From positions 1 through 64,000 of the forward strand of contig NZ_JAAQOM010000005.1 in assembly GCF_011682055.1 (NCBI RefSeq): a stretch of 64,000 bases of DNA, given 5' to 3'. The stretch is from Telluria antibiotica (lineage in GTDB: Bacteria > Pseudomonadota > Gammaproteobacteria > Burkholderiales > Burkholderiaceae_D). The translations under genes were made by a program, and so were the position numbers. The notes under the pieces are model-generated. The model saw only the letters and a program-made list of their open reading frames with translations, ran no database searches and was not told the DNA's origin. This document shows, one piece after another, positions 28,320-36,560 of this stretch; the stretch's first letter is position 1, and the number at the start of each line of letters is the position of its first letter.

Positions 28320-30560
28320 TCAATGTTGGTTCTGTTTCGGGAGCGCGAACGAGAACGTCGCCCCCTCGCCTTGAACGGACTGGGCCCACACCCGCCCGTT
28401 GTGGCGCTCGACGATGCGGCGCACGTTCGCGAGGCCGATGCCGGTGCCCGCGAAGTCTTCCATCCGGTGCAGGCGCTGGAACACGCCGAACAGCTTGTGC
28501 ACGTATTCCATGTTGAAGCCTGCGCCGTTGTCGGCCACGTGGAACACGGTTTCGTGCGGATGGTCTTCCGCATGGACGCGGATCGCGGCCGGATCGCGCT
28601 GGCCCGTGAACTTGACGGCGTTCGACAGCAGGTTGAACACGGCCAGGTGCAGGAACGCGGGGTCGGCCCAGATCGTGGGCAGCGGGCCGATGTCCCAGTC
28701 GATATTGCGGCCGCGCGTTTCCAGCGCCAGTTTGTCGAGGCAGGCGGCCACGAGGTCGTTCATGTCCACGGTCGTGGGGCGCAGCGATGCGCGGCCCATC
28801 TGCGAGAACGACAGCAGGTCGTCGACGAGCTTGCCGGCCAGGCGCGCCGCTTCCTTGATGTTCCTGAGGAAGCGCTGGCGCTGCTGGGCGTCCTCGCCGC
28901 CGGCCGATTCGAGCAGCAGGTCGGCGAAGCCGACGATGTGGCGCAGCGGCGCGCGCAGGTCGTGCGAGACGGAATACGAGAACGCCTCCAGTTCCTTGTT
29001 CGCGCGGCCCAGTTCCTCGGCCAGTTCGGCCATCTGCTCGGCACGTTCGAGCGCGATGCCCAGCAGGGCGGTGCGGAATTCCAGCGCCAGCTCGATCTCG
29101 CCGCCGTGCCACGGCAGGCTCGTGCCGTGGATCGTCTCGCGCCACGCGGCAAAGCTCGTGCGCGGCGACAGCTGCGTGGGCGCGCCCGGCGCCGGCTCCT
29201 TCGCGTGCGGGTTGCCGGCCCATTCGATCGTGTGCACCCACTCCGGGCGGAACCACAGCAGGTAGTGCTTGTGGATGCGCGAGATCGGCATCGCCAGCAG
29301 GCCGCTCGCATTGCGCACGAGCCGTTCGCCGGCCGGATACAGCGCGGACAGCTTATCGGTGTGGAACACGTCGCCATGGTCGTGCAAGGTGAGCCAGTCG
29401 ACGAGGGCGACGATGTCGTCCTGTTCCGGCGTGTCGCCGTACGTGAGCACGCGGTCGTCGACGACGATCGCCGCGCCGGCCGCGCGCGCGAAGCGCAGCA
29501 GGTCGGGGAACACGTTGGCCAGGTTCTCGATGAAGTCGCTGCCCTGCGTGAGGCCGGCGAGCATCGACACCATCGTGCGCCGCACCTCGAGGCGGAACTG
29601 CAGCTCGGCCGCGTCCTCGCGCGACTCGATGCACAGCGCGAGGATCTGCCCGAGCTGCTCGCACGCCGTGCGCTTCTCGAACGCGACCGGGGCCGCGTCC
29701 TCGTTGTGGCACGAGATCAGGCCCCACAGCCGGCCCTTGACCACCAGCGACACGGACATCGACGCCAGCGTGTTCATGTTGCGCATGTACTGCAAATGCA
29801 CGGGCGACACGCTGCGCAGCGCCGCGAACGACAAGTCGTTCGGCTTGCCCGTGACGGGATTCAGCGCCGGCACCAGCGCAGCCGGCGTGTACGTCGCGTC
29901 CTGGATCAGGCGGATACGCGACAGCTTGTACAGCTCGCGTGCCTGCACGGGGATGTCGGATGCCGGGAAGTGCTGCCCGAGGTACGAGTGATACCCCTCG
30001 TCGCGCGCTTCCGCCATCACGTGGCCGTGGCCGTCGGCATCGAACCGGTACACGAGCACGCGCCCGAAGCCCGTCACCGAGCGCACGTGCTGGCACGCGA
30101 GCTGCGCCAGCGATTCGATGCTGCCTGCCTCGTTCACCTTCAGCAAAAAGTCGCCGATCAGCGGATACAGGTTGCGGAAATCGGCCGGCTCCGCGCGGTC
30201 GACGGCTTCGAATTCCGCGATGGTGACGCCGTCCCAGCGGTGCGCGAGCACGTCGAAATGGCGGCCGTTGGCCGTGGCGACGGTGCCGAGATAGTAGGGA
30301 TGCGGGCCGCGGTCGGCCGCCAGTTCCGGCGCCAGGCGCTGCGCCGCCGCCGCGCCGATCACGTCGGCCAGCGGACGGCCGATCGCGCCCTCCGCCGCCA
30401 TGCCGGACCACGCGGCCAGGTTGGCGCTGGCCTGCAGCACGGCAAGGTCGGGCGCCAAGGTCAGCATGAACCCGTGCGGCTGGATGCTGCCGGGCGTGCG
30501 GATCGGTTCCTGGTCGCAGGTCGACAGGTCGAGGGCGGGAGCTGGTGCGGCCTGGGTCAT
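28320..30560 (-). CDS. bphP: Bacteriophytochrome histidine kinase
   Basis: A 746-residue red/far-red light sensor kinase. Order: PAS (from about residue 10), GAF (about 130-310), PHY (about 320-510), HisKA (His533 in SVSHDLRAPLRH) and HATPase. The biliverdin-attaching Cys15 is in STCDQEPI; the GAF pocket has FPASDIPVQARELY and His255 in SPVHLQYMRNM. All residues expected for chromophore binding are present. No heme oxygenase gene for making biliverdin is in the window. The start codon is preceded by an 11-bp triple repeat rather than a clear ribosome site. Confidence 0.95.
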   Translation of the reverse strand: MTQAAPAPALDLSTCDQEPIRTPGSIQPHGFMLTLAPDLAVLQASANLAAWSGMAAEGAIGRPLADVIGAAAAQRLAPELAADRGPHPYYLGTVATANGRHFDVLAHRWDGVTIAEFEAVDRAEPADFRNLYPLIGDFLLKVNEAGSIESLAQLACQHVRSVTGFGRVLVYRFDADGHGHVMAEARDEGYHSYLGQHFPASDIPVQARELYKLSRIRLIQDATYTPAALVPALNPVTGKPNDLSFAALRSVSPVHLQYMRNMNTLASMSVSLVVKGRLWGLISCHNEDAAPVAFEKRTACEQLGQILALCIESREDAAELQFRLEVRRTMVSMLAGLTQGSDFIENLANVFPDLLRFARAAGAAIVVDDRVLTYGDTPEQDDIVALVDWLTLHDHGDVFHTDKLSALYPAGERLVRNASGLLAMPISRIHKHYLLWFRPEWVHTIEWAGNPHAKEPAPGAPTQLSPRTSFAAWRETIHGTSLPWHGGEIELALEFRTALLGIALERAEQMAELAEELGRANKELEAFSYSVSHDLRAPLRHIVGFADLLLESAGGEDAQQRQRFLRNIKEAARLAGKLVDDLLSFSQMGRASLRPTTVDMNDLVAACLDKLALETRGRNIDWDIGPLPTIWADPAFLHLAVFNLLSNAVKFTGQRDPAAIRVHAEDHPHETVFHVADNGAGFNMEYVHKLFGVFQRLHRMEDFAGTGIGLANVRRIVERHNGRVWAQSVQGEGATFSFALPKQNQH

Positions 30561-30592
30561 GGGTAACGGCGGGATAACGGCGGGATAACGGC
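30561..30592 (+). repeat. Three tandem 11-mers at the bphP start
   Basis: Units GGGTAACGGC, GGGATAACGGC and GGGATAACGGC abut the bphP start codon (bphP reads on the opposite strand). They occupy the place where a ribosome site would be expected. Confidence 0.7.
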
Positions 30593-30869
30593 AGTCGGAA
30601 CGTCGGTGGCAAGTCCGGCATTTTACATTGAAAAGCCAAACGTCAATTCAGGGCAGGGCTCCTCTATGCAGTATGCATACGTCAATGTTGCAACGATACC
30701 TCATCGATTCGTGCGCGAATCCGGCGAATTGGACCGAAGATCGCGAACGTTGACGTTCCTGAAATCGGTGTTGATCCCTGCGCGCCGACCTCATTACCAG
30801 GGAGGTAATCGCCGCGCGGCGCGGCGGCGGGCACACTGGCTCCATCGTCAACCCACCAAGGAGCGCATC
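30593..30869. other. Intergenic region between bphP and the SnoaL gene
   Basis: Divergent promoter region for bphP and the SnoaL-hydrolase operon. I see no gene and no strong operator. It is more AT-rich at 30630-30720 than its surroundings. An AAGGAG ribosome site at 30858 serves the SnoaL gene. Confidence 0.5.
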
Positions 30870-31232
30870 ATGAACCAAGCCACCCACATCGCCGAACGCT
30901 ACCTCGCCGCCTGGAACGAACGTGAACCGGCCGTCCGCCGCGTCCACGTTGCGGAAGTGTTCGCCCCGGACGCCAGCTACCTCGACCCGATCATGCGCGG
31001 CAGCGGCGTGGACGGCATCGACGCGATGATCGGCGCCGCCCAGCAGCAATTCCCCGGCTGCCGCTTCGCGCTGCACGGCACACCGTCGGGCCACAACGAC
31101 GTCGTGCGCTTTTCCTGGTCGCTGGCCGCCGAGGCCGCGCCGGATGCCGTGCTCGCCGTCGGCACCGACTTCGCCACCGTCGACGCGGAAGGCCGCCTGG
31201 TCCGTGTCACCGGTTTCCTCGACGCCGCCTAA
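30870..31232 (+). CDS. SnoaL-like/NTF2-fold protein
   Basis: A 120-residue protein of the nuclear-transport-factor-2 fold: helix HIAERYLAAWNERE, then AEVFAPDASYLDPIMRGSGVDGIDAMI and a curved sheet ending VRVTGFLDA. Family members are small isomerases, cyclases or hydrolases with a conical pocket; this one cannot be narrowed further. The ATG at 30870 has a good AAGGAG site. The alpha/beta hydrolase gene starts 15 bases later, so they form an operon. Confidence 0.82.
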   Translation: MNQATHIAERYLAAWNEREPAVRRVHVAEVFAPDASYLDPIMRGSGVDGIDAMIGAAQQQFPGCRFALHGTPSGHNDVVRFSWSLAAEAAPDAVLAVGTDFATVDAEGRLVRVTGFLDAA

Positions 31233-31247
31233 GGAAAGGAGACGATC

Positions 31248-32105
31248 ATGCACGACGCCCACACCACCCGCCCGGCCCGCGCCTACACCAGCGCCCCGAA
31301 CACGATCATCGCCGGCGACGTCAACCTGTACTACCGCGACTGGGGCCGCGGCCGGCCCGTGCTGTTCGTGTCCGGCTGGTCGATGTGCTCGGATTCCTGG
31401 GGCTACCAGATGATGGCCCTGCAGCGCCAGGACCTGCGCTGCATCGCCTTCGACCGGCGCGGCCACGGCCGCTCGTCCGACCCGGGCCGCGGCTACGATC
31501 TCGACACGCTGGCCGACGACATCGCCGCCGTCATCGAAGCGCTGGACCTGCGCGACGTCGTGCTCGTCGGGCACTCGATGGGCTGCAACGAGATCGTCCG
31601 CTACCTCACGCGCCACGGCAGCGCGCGGGTGGGGCAGGTGGCGCTGCTCGGGCCGATGACGCCGGGCATCACGCTGTCGGCGACGAACCCGGAAGGGATC
31701 GACCCGGCGCTGCTGGAACAGTTCCGCGCCACGCAGCTACTGCACGACTTCCCTCGCTGGATCGAGGAGAACGTCGAGCCATTCGTCCCGGGCGCCGGCC
31801 CGCGCATGCGCGACTGGCTCGCGCAGATGGCCCTGCAATGCTCGCTGCAGGCGCTGCACGACTGCAACGTCGCCGTGCAGGCGTCCGCCATGGGCGCGGA
31901 GCTGGAAGCGCTCGACGTGCCGGTGCTCGTGATCGCGGGTACCCACGACGTCTCCGCGCCGATCGCGCTGACGGCGCGCCGCACGGCCGACCTCGTGCCG
32001 GACTGCCGCCTCGTCGTGCTGGAGGATGCCGCGCACGGCATGTTCCTCACGCACGTGGAGTCGGTAAATGCCGAGCTGCTTGAGTTCGTCCGGGCCGCGG
32101 GGTAG
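31248..32105 (+). CDS. Alpha/beta hydrolase
   Basis: A 285-residue hydrolase of the chloroperoxidase/haloalkane-type fold. The oxyanion region is VLFVSGWSMCSDSW, the nucleophile elbow is VGHSMGC, the acid is probably the Asp in IAGTHDVSAP, and the catalytic His is in DAAHGMFLTH. FDRRGHGRSSDPGRGYDLDT is a typical lid-side motif. An AAGGAAAGGAG site precedes the ATG. Substrate unknown. It sits between the SnoaL gene and an XRE regulator and is probably controlled by the latter. Confidence 0.88.
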   Translation: MHDAHTTRPARAYTSAPNTIIAGDVNLYYRDWGRGRPVLFVSGWSMCSDSWGYQMMALQRQDLRCIAFDRRGHGRSSDPGRGYDLDTLADDIAAVIEALDLRDVVLVGHSMGCNEIVRYLTRHGSARVGQVALLGPMTPGITLSATNPEGIDPALLEQFRATQLLHDFPRWIEENVEPFVPGAGPRMRDWLAQMALQCSLQALHDCNVAVQASAMGAELEALDVPVLVIAGTHDVSAPIALTARRTADLVPDCRLVVLEDAAHGMFLTHVESVNAELLEFVRAAG

Positions 32106-32133
32106 ATTCATGTTTTTCCATCAAGGAGGCGCG

Positions 32134-33006
32134 ATGCAGGACGGACACGTGGAAGCGGCCGAGACCCGCAACGACGGCTACTTCAGCGACTTCGGCTCGG
32201 CGCTGCGCTACTGGCGCACGCGGCGCGGCTACAGCCAGTTGCGGCTGGCGGTGGACTCCAGCGTCTCGCAGCGCCACCTGAGCTTCCTCGAAAGCGGGCG
32301 CGCCCAGCCAAGCCGCGACCTCGTGCTCAAGCTGGGCATCGCGCTGGACGTGCCGCTGCGGCAGCGCAACGCGATGCTGCTGGCGGCCGGTTTCGCGCCC
32401 GCCTACCAGGAGCGCAACCTGTCCGACCCGGAGCTGTCGAGCGTGATGGAGGCGCTCGACTTCATGCTGCGCCAGCAGGCGCCGTTCCCCGCGCTGGTCG
32501 TCGACCGCCTGTGGAACCTCGTGCGCTTCAACGAGCCGGCCGCCGGCTTCATGAAGTGGCTGCTGGGGATGCCCGCCGACGCCGTCATCCCGCGCGACGG
32601 TTCGATCAACGTGCTGCGCCTGATGCTCGACCCGGCCGGCTTGCGGCCGCGCCTCGTCAACTGGCAGGCCGTGTGCGCCGACAGCCTGCTGTGGATCCAG
32701 CGCGAAGCGATGGCCGACGGCCCCGGCAGCGAGGCGACGGCGCTGCTGTCCGAGCTGTCCGCGCTGCCCGGGATCGCGGGCGCCCTGGCCACGGACCACC
32801 ACGTGCCGAACCTCGAGCGGCGCGCGCTGCCGTTCCTGCCGCTGACCCTGGCGCACGAGGGCGTCGAACTGAACCTGTTCACGACGATCACGACCTTGGG
32901 CACGCCGCACGACGTCACGGTGCACGAATTGCGGCTGGAGTCGTTCTTTCCCGCGGACGGCGCGACGGCGGATTGGTTCCGCGCACGTTTCGGTGTTGCA
33001 ACATAA
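32134..33006 (+). CDS. XRE-family regulator with MmyB-like ligand domain
   Basis: A 290-residue transcription factor. The ATG at 32134 is preceded by AAGGAGG; an in-frame extension upstream lacks one. Residues of about 18-80 form an XRE helix-turn-helix (LRYWRTRRGYSQLRLAVDSS, VSQRHLSFLESGRAQPSRDL). The rest matches the MmyB-type ligand-binding domain (PALVVDRLWNLVRFNEPAAG ... FTTITTLGTPHDVTVHELRL), a PAS-like fold thought to bind fatty-acid-like ligands. Such regulators usually control adjacent oxidoreductase or hydrolase genes, here SnoaL and the hydrolase. Confidence 0.88.
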   Translation: MQDGHVEAAETRNDGYFSDFGSALRYWRTRRGYSQLRLAVDSSVSQRHLSFLESGRAQPSRDLVLKLGIALDVPLRQRNAMLLAAGFAPAYQERNLSDPELSSVMEALDFMLRQQAPFPALVVDRLWNLVRFNEPAAGFMKWLLGMPADAVIPRDGSINVLRLMLDPAGLRPRLVNWQAVCADSLLWIQREAMADGPGSEATALLSELSALPGIAGALATDHHVPNLERRALPFLPLTLAHEGVELNLFTTITTLGTPHDVTVHELRLESFFPADGATADWFRARFGVAT

Positions 33007-33200
33007 TCGCAGTTGCGTTCTTGCTCATCAATTCCGACGATTTTTCGTGAACTTGCATGGTGGATGCGTGTTTTACTGCGGTCCTGTTTGCGAAAAATGG
33101 CAATGTGAAATTCGTTAAATGGCGGCGCGCGCGGCCATTTTTCCTGCGGTGTATGATGGGCTGGTTTCGATCCTCCTCCGGCCCATGAAAACCGCAGTAC

Positions 33201-35105
33201 ATGAATGACCTGACCCTTACGCAACCCTGGCCCGATGAGCGGCGCTACCAGTACCTGATCTCCGGGATCAGCGACTACGCCATCTACATGCTCGATCCGG
33301 AAGGCCACGTCAGCAGCTGGAACGCGGGCGCCAACCGTTTCAAGGGCTATGTCGCGCAGGAGATCCTGGGCGAGCACTTCTCGCGCTTCTACACGCCCGA
33401 GGACCGGGAGGCCGGCAAGCCGGCGCGGGCGCTGTCGATCGCGCTGGCGGAGGGCAAGTACGAGGCGGAAGGCTGGCGCGTGCGCAAGGATGGCTCGCGC
33501 TTCTGGGCCCACGTCGTCATCGACCCCATCTACAACGAGGAAGGCGTGCTGCTGGGCTTCGCGAAGGTCACGCGCGACGTCACCGAGCGCAAGCGCGCCG
33601 AGGATGCGCTGCGCGAAAGCGAGCAGCGCTTCCGCCTGCTCGTGAACGGCGTGACGGACTACGCGCTGTTCATGCTGTCGCCGGAAGGCACCGTCACGAA
33701 CTGGAACCCGGGCGCCGAGCGCATCAAGGGGTACAGCCAGGCCGAGATCATCGGCAGCCATTTCTCGCGCTTCTACACGGCGGAAGACCAGGCCGCCGGC
33801 CTGCCGAAGCGCGCGCTGGAGACGGCCGCGTCGACGGGCCGCTTCGAGTCCGAAGGCTGGCGCGTGCGCAAGGACGGCTCGCGCTTCTGGGCGCACGCCG
33901 TCCTCGACGCCATCCGCGACGACGAGGGCGTCTTGCTCGGCTTCGCCAAGATCACGCGCGACCTGACGGAAAAGAAGAAGGCCGACGAGGCGCTGGAAAA
34001 GGCCAACATCGCGCTGTTCCAGGCGCAGAAGATGGAATCGATCGGCCAGCTCACGGGCGGCGTCGCGCACGACTTCAACAACCTGCTGTCCGTGCTGTCC
34101 AGCGGCCTGGAAGTGCTGGGGCTGCAGCGCGGCGACGTGGATGCGCGCACGCTGGAATCGATGCGCCGCGCGATCGACCGCGGCGCGCGCCTCACGCAGC
34201 AACTGCTCGCGTTCGCGCGCCAGCAGCCGCTGCAGGCGGAGACGCGCAACCTCAACAGCATCATCCGCGGCTTCGAGACCGTGCTGCGGCGCGCCGGCAA
34301 TCCATCGATCGACTTCGTGATCGACCTCGACCGCAGGGCCCGCAGCGCCATGATCGACAGCGCCCGTTTCGAGTCGGCCCTGCTGAACCTCGTCGTCAAC
34401 GCGCGCGACGCAATGCCCGACGGCGGGCGCCTGACGATCGCGACCAGCAACGTCGTGGCGGACGGCCAGCAGCCGGCCGGTCTGGCGCCGGGCGAATACG
34501 TGCGCGTGACGGTGAGCGACACGGGCACCGGCATGCCGCCCGACGTCGTCGCGCGCGCGTTCGAGCCGTTCTTCACGACGAAGGATGTGGGCAAGGGCAC
34601 GGGCCTCGGCCTGTCGCAGGTCTACGGCTTCATCAAGCAGTCGGGCGGCGAAGTCGCCATCGACAGCCGCCAGGACGCGGGCACCACCGTCGCGATCTAC
34701 CTGCCCGCCGCGATCAACCCCGTCGAAGAGATGCGCGCCGAGCACACGGAGCGCGTACTGATCGTCGAGGACGAGCCCGACCTGATGGACGTGGCGGCGT
34801 CGCTGTTCACGAGCATGGGCTACGAGGTCGTGACGGCGTCCAGCGGCCAGGAAGCGATCGATCTGATGGAGCAGAGCGACATCGACATCCTGTTCACGGA
34901 CGTCGTCATGCCGAACGGGATGAACGGCATCGAGTTGGCCAGCTACACGCGCGAGCACTATCCGGGCACCAAGATCATGCTGGCGTCGGGCTATCCGCTG
35001 CCGGCGCTGAAGCAGCGGCATGGCGTCGACCTCAACGAATTCGCGTTCGTGAACAAGCCGTACCGCCTGTCCGACCTGGCGCGCACGCTCAGGTCGACGA
35101 TCTGA
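33201..35105 (+). CDS. Soluble hybrid kinase: PAS-PAS-HisKA-HATPase-REC
   Basis: A 634-residue cytoplasmic sensor. Two PAS/PAC modules (about 15-130 and 140-260) are near-duplicates: both contain EGWRVRKDGSRFWAH and HFSRFYT. Then HisKA with His290 in GGVAHDFNNLLS, an HATPase ending GTGLGLSQVYGFIKQSGG, and a receiver (about 515-630) with Asp567 in LFTDVVMPNG and a final Lys in FVNKPYR. The paired PAS domains suggest a small-molecule, redox or oxygen cue. It belongs to the same paralogue group as the 25605 kinase. Confidence 0.9.
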   Translation: MNDLTLTQPWPDERRYQYLISGISDYAIYMLDPEGHVSSWNAGANRFKGYVAQEILGEHFSRFYTPEDREAGKPARALSIALAEGKYEAEGWRVRKDGSRFWAHVVIDPIYNEEGVLLGFAKVTRDVTERKRAEDALRESEQRFRLLVNGVTDYALFMLSPEGTVTNWNPGAERIKGYSQAEIIGSHFSRFYTAEDQAAGLPKRALETAASTGRFESEGWRVRKDGSRFWAHAVLDAIRDDEGVLLGFAKITRDLTEKKKADEALEKANIALFQAQKMESIGQLTGGVAHDFNNLLSVLSSGLEVLGLQRGDVDARTLESMRRAIDRGARLTQQLLAFARQQPLQAETRNLNSIIRGFETVLRRAGNPSIDFVIDLDRRARSAMIDSARFESALLNLVVNARDAMPDGGRLTIATSNVVADGQQPAGLAPGEYVRVTVSDTGTGMPPDVVARAFEPFFTTKDVGKGTGLGLSQVYGFIKQSGGEVAIDSRQDAGTTVAIYLPAAINPVEEMRAEHTERVLIVEDEPDLMDVAASLFTSMGYEVVTASSGQEAIDLMEQSDIDILFTDVVMPNGMNGIELASYTREHYPGTKIMLASGYPLPALKQRHGVDLNEFAFVNKPYRLSDLARTLRSTI

Positions 35106-35114
35106 CCGCCGCGC

Positions 35115-36314
35115 TCACTCCAGGCCGAAGATGATGTCGCTGATCCGCTCGTAGATCGGGTCGGCCGACGGCCCCGGGTTCGGCCAGTTCAGCACGTCGA
35201 AGTGGTCGTAGCCCCGGTAATTGCCGAGGAAATTCCACGTCCCCCGCACGGCCGTGCCGTCGTAGTCGCGCACGGGGTGGCCGGCGGGTGCGCGCATGCT
35301 CACGGTGTTGACGACGCCGTCGTTGGGAAACCACCTGCTGTCGATGCGCACGCGGCCCGGTGCGTTCTGCGTGTACGCTCCCATGCCCGGCTGGGCCAGC
35401 GCGCCGACGATCCATTCGCCGGCGAACAGCTTGAAATACGGGATCATGTCGGTACGCGGGTATTGGAACTCGGTGCTTTGCACGGGCGCGATGATGCGGT
35501 CCGTGCCGTTGCAGCACCAGGCGCCGGCCTCCGTCGCCAGCGTGCCCACCGAAAAATAATAGGTCGACGGCGACGTGAGCGCCCACCGGTTGAATTCGCG
35601 TGCGCCGTCCGGTGCCAGTTCCCAGTGGGCCAGTTCGTTGTCGAGGATGTCGCGCAGGGGGCTGCGCAGATTCGGCAGGACGTCGAGCACGGCGTCGCGC
35701 AACGTGGTGCCGTCGTGCGGGGCGGAGATCGTGACGACGCTCTTCACCCAGCCGACCTTGCCGCCCTGATAGAGCGCACCGCCGCCTTCGTCGCCGTCCG
35801 GCGAGCCGTGCTCCAGCAATTGGATCAGCGCGCGGATCGTCGTGCCGCCCTGGCTGTGGCCGATCATGTGGATGGGGTGGGCCCCGTCCCATTGCGGGTA
35901 GAACGCGAGCGGGTAGCCGCGCGGATTGTGCGCCGGGTCGGCGGCCCAGCACTTGCCGGCCGGCTTCTGCTGCTGGCCCGGATAGCCGTAGCGCGCCACG
36001 TGGTGGGCACCGTAGTCGACGCAGCCGCCCTTGATCTGGGCAAACAGTTCGGCGGCGCGGTCCCAGTTGGACGCGATCGCGCCGACCTGCGCCGTGAACA
36101 CGGTGTGCGGCCCGTGGTAGACGGCCAGGTGCGCCGCGATGTCGCCGTAGCCGCCCCAGTACAGGAAGCTGCCGAGCGGATGCGACTGCGGGCCGAAGCC
36201 GAGGACGCCGTGCACGAGCACGACGGGATCGTTGTTGGCCGCGCGGGCAGGGGCGCCCAGCAACGCGGCGAGCGCCAGCAGCGCACAGGCGCAGGTATTC
36301 GTCAGTCGCAACAT
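35115..36314 (-). CDS. Secreted lipase/esterase, alpha/beta hydrolase fold
   Basis: A 399-residue exported hydrolase. The ATG at 36314 begins a signal peptide cut near ARAAN; the open frame upstream runs into repeat sequence. PVVLVHGVLGFG is the oxyanion strand and IHMIGHSQGGTTIRAL the nucleophile elbow with Ser. The C-terminal part has FPNDGVVNTVSM (probable catalytic Asp) and YDHFDVLNW (probable His), as in bacterial triacylglycerol lipases of the Staphylococcus/Burkholderia type. Several Cys (GGCVDYG, GKCWAAD, WCCNGT) may form disulfides. Confidence 0.85.
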   Translation of the reverse strand: MLRLTNTCACALLALAALLGAPARAANNDPVVLVHGVLGFGPQSHPLGSFLYWGGYGDIAAHLAVYHGPHTVFTAQVGAIASNWDRAAELFAQIKGGCVDYGAHHVARYGYPGQQQKPAGKCWAADPAHNPRGYPLAFYPQWDGAHPIHMIGHSQGGTTIRALIQLLEHGSPDGDEGGGALYQGGKVGWVKSVVTISAPHDGTTLRDAVLDVLPNLRSPLRDILDNELAHWELAPDGAREFNRWALTSPSTYYFSVGTLATEAGAWCCNGTDRIIAPVQSTEFQYPRTDMIPYFKLFAGEWIVGALAQPGMGAYTQNAPGRVRIDSRWFPNDGVVNTVSMRAPAGHPVRDYDGTAVRGTWNFLGNYRGYDHFDVLNWPNPGPSADPIYERISDIIFGLE

Positions 36315-36464
36315 ATGACCTCCATTGGACGTGGCGAGCCCATTGTCGGTTTGGTATGCCGCGCTACGTTTGCGCTGGCTCGACCCGAGCCGTGAAATGT
36401 GTTGCAACGCAGCAAAATCAGCGCCGGCGTCGCGGGCGTGCACCCAACCGTCAAACGGAGGGCG

Positions 36465-36542
36465 TACGGTGGGCACCCCGTGCCCACGCGGACGTTCGCG
36501 TCATGCCGGCGTCCGCGTGGGCGGAGGGCCGCCCACCCTACG
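36465..36542. repeat. Composite REP-like element with 13-bp internal inverted repeat
   Basis: Two REP-like halves head to head. The left is the A subtype in reverse (GGTGGGCACCCCGTGCCCAC); the right is a diverged copy ending GCCCACCCTACGG. Between them GCCCACGCGGACG (36482) and CGTCCGCGTGGGC (36510) pair perfectly, so the whole element can fold as a long cruciform. It occupies most of the gap between the two hydrolase genes. Confidence 0.8.
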
Positions 36543-36560
36543 GCGAATCGAGGCGCGAGC

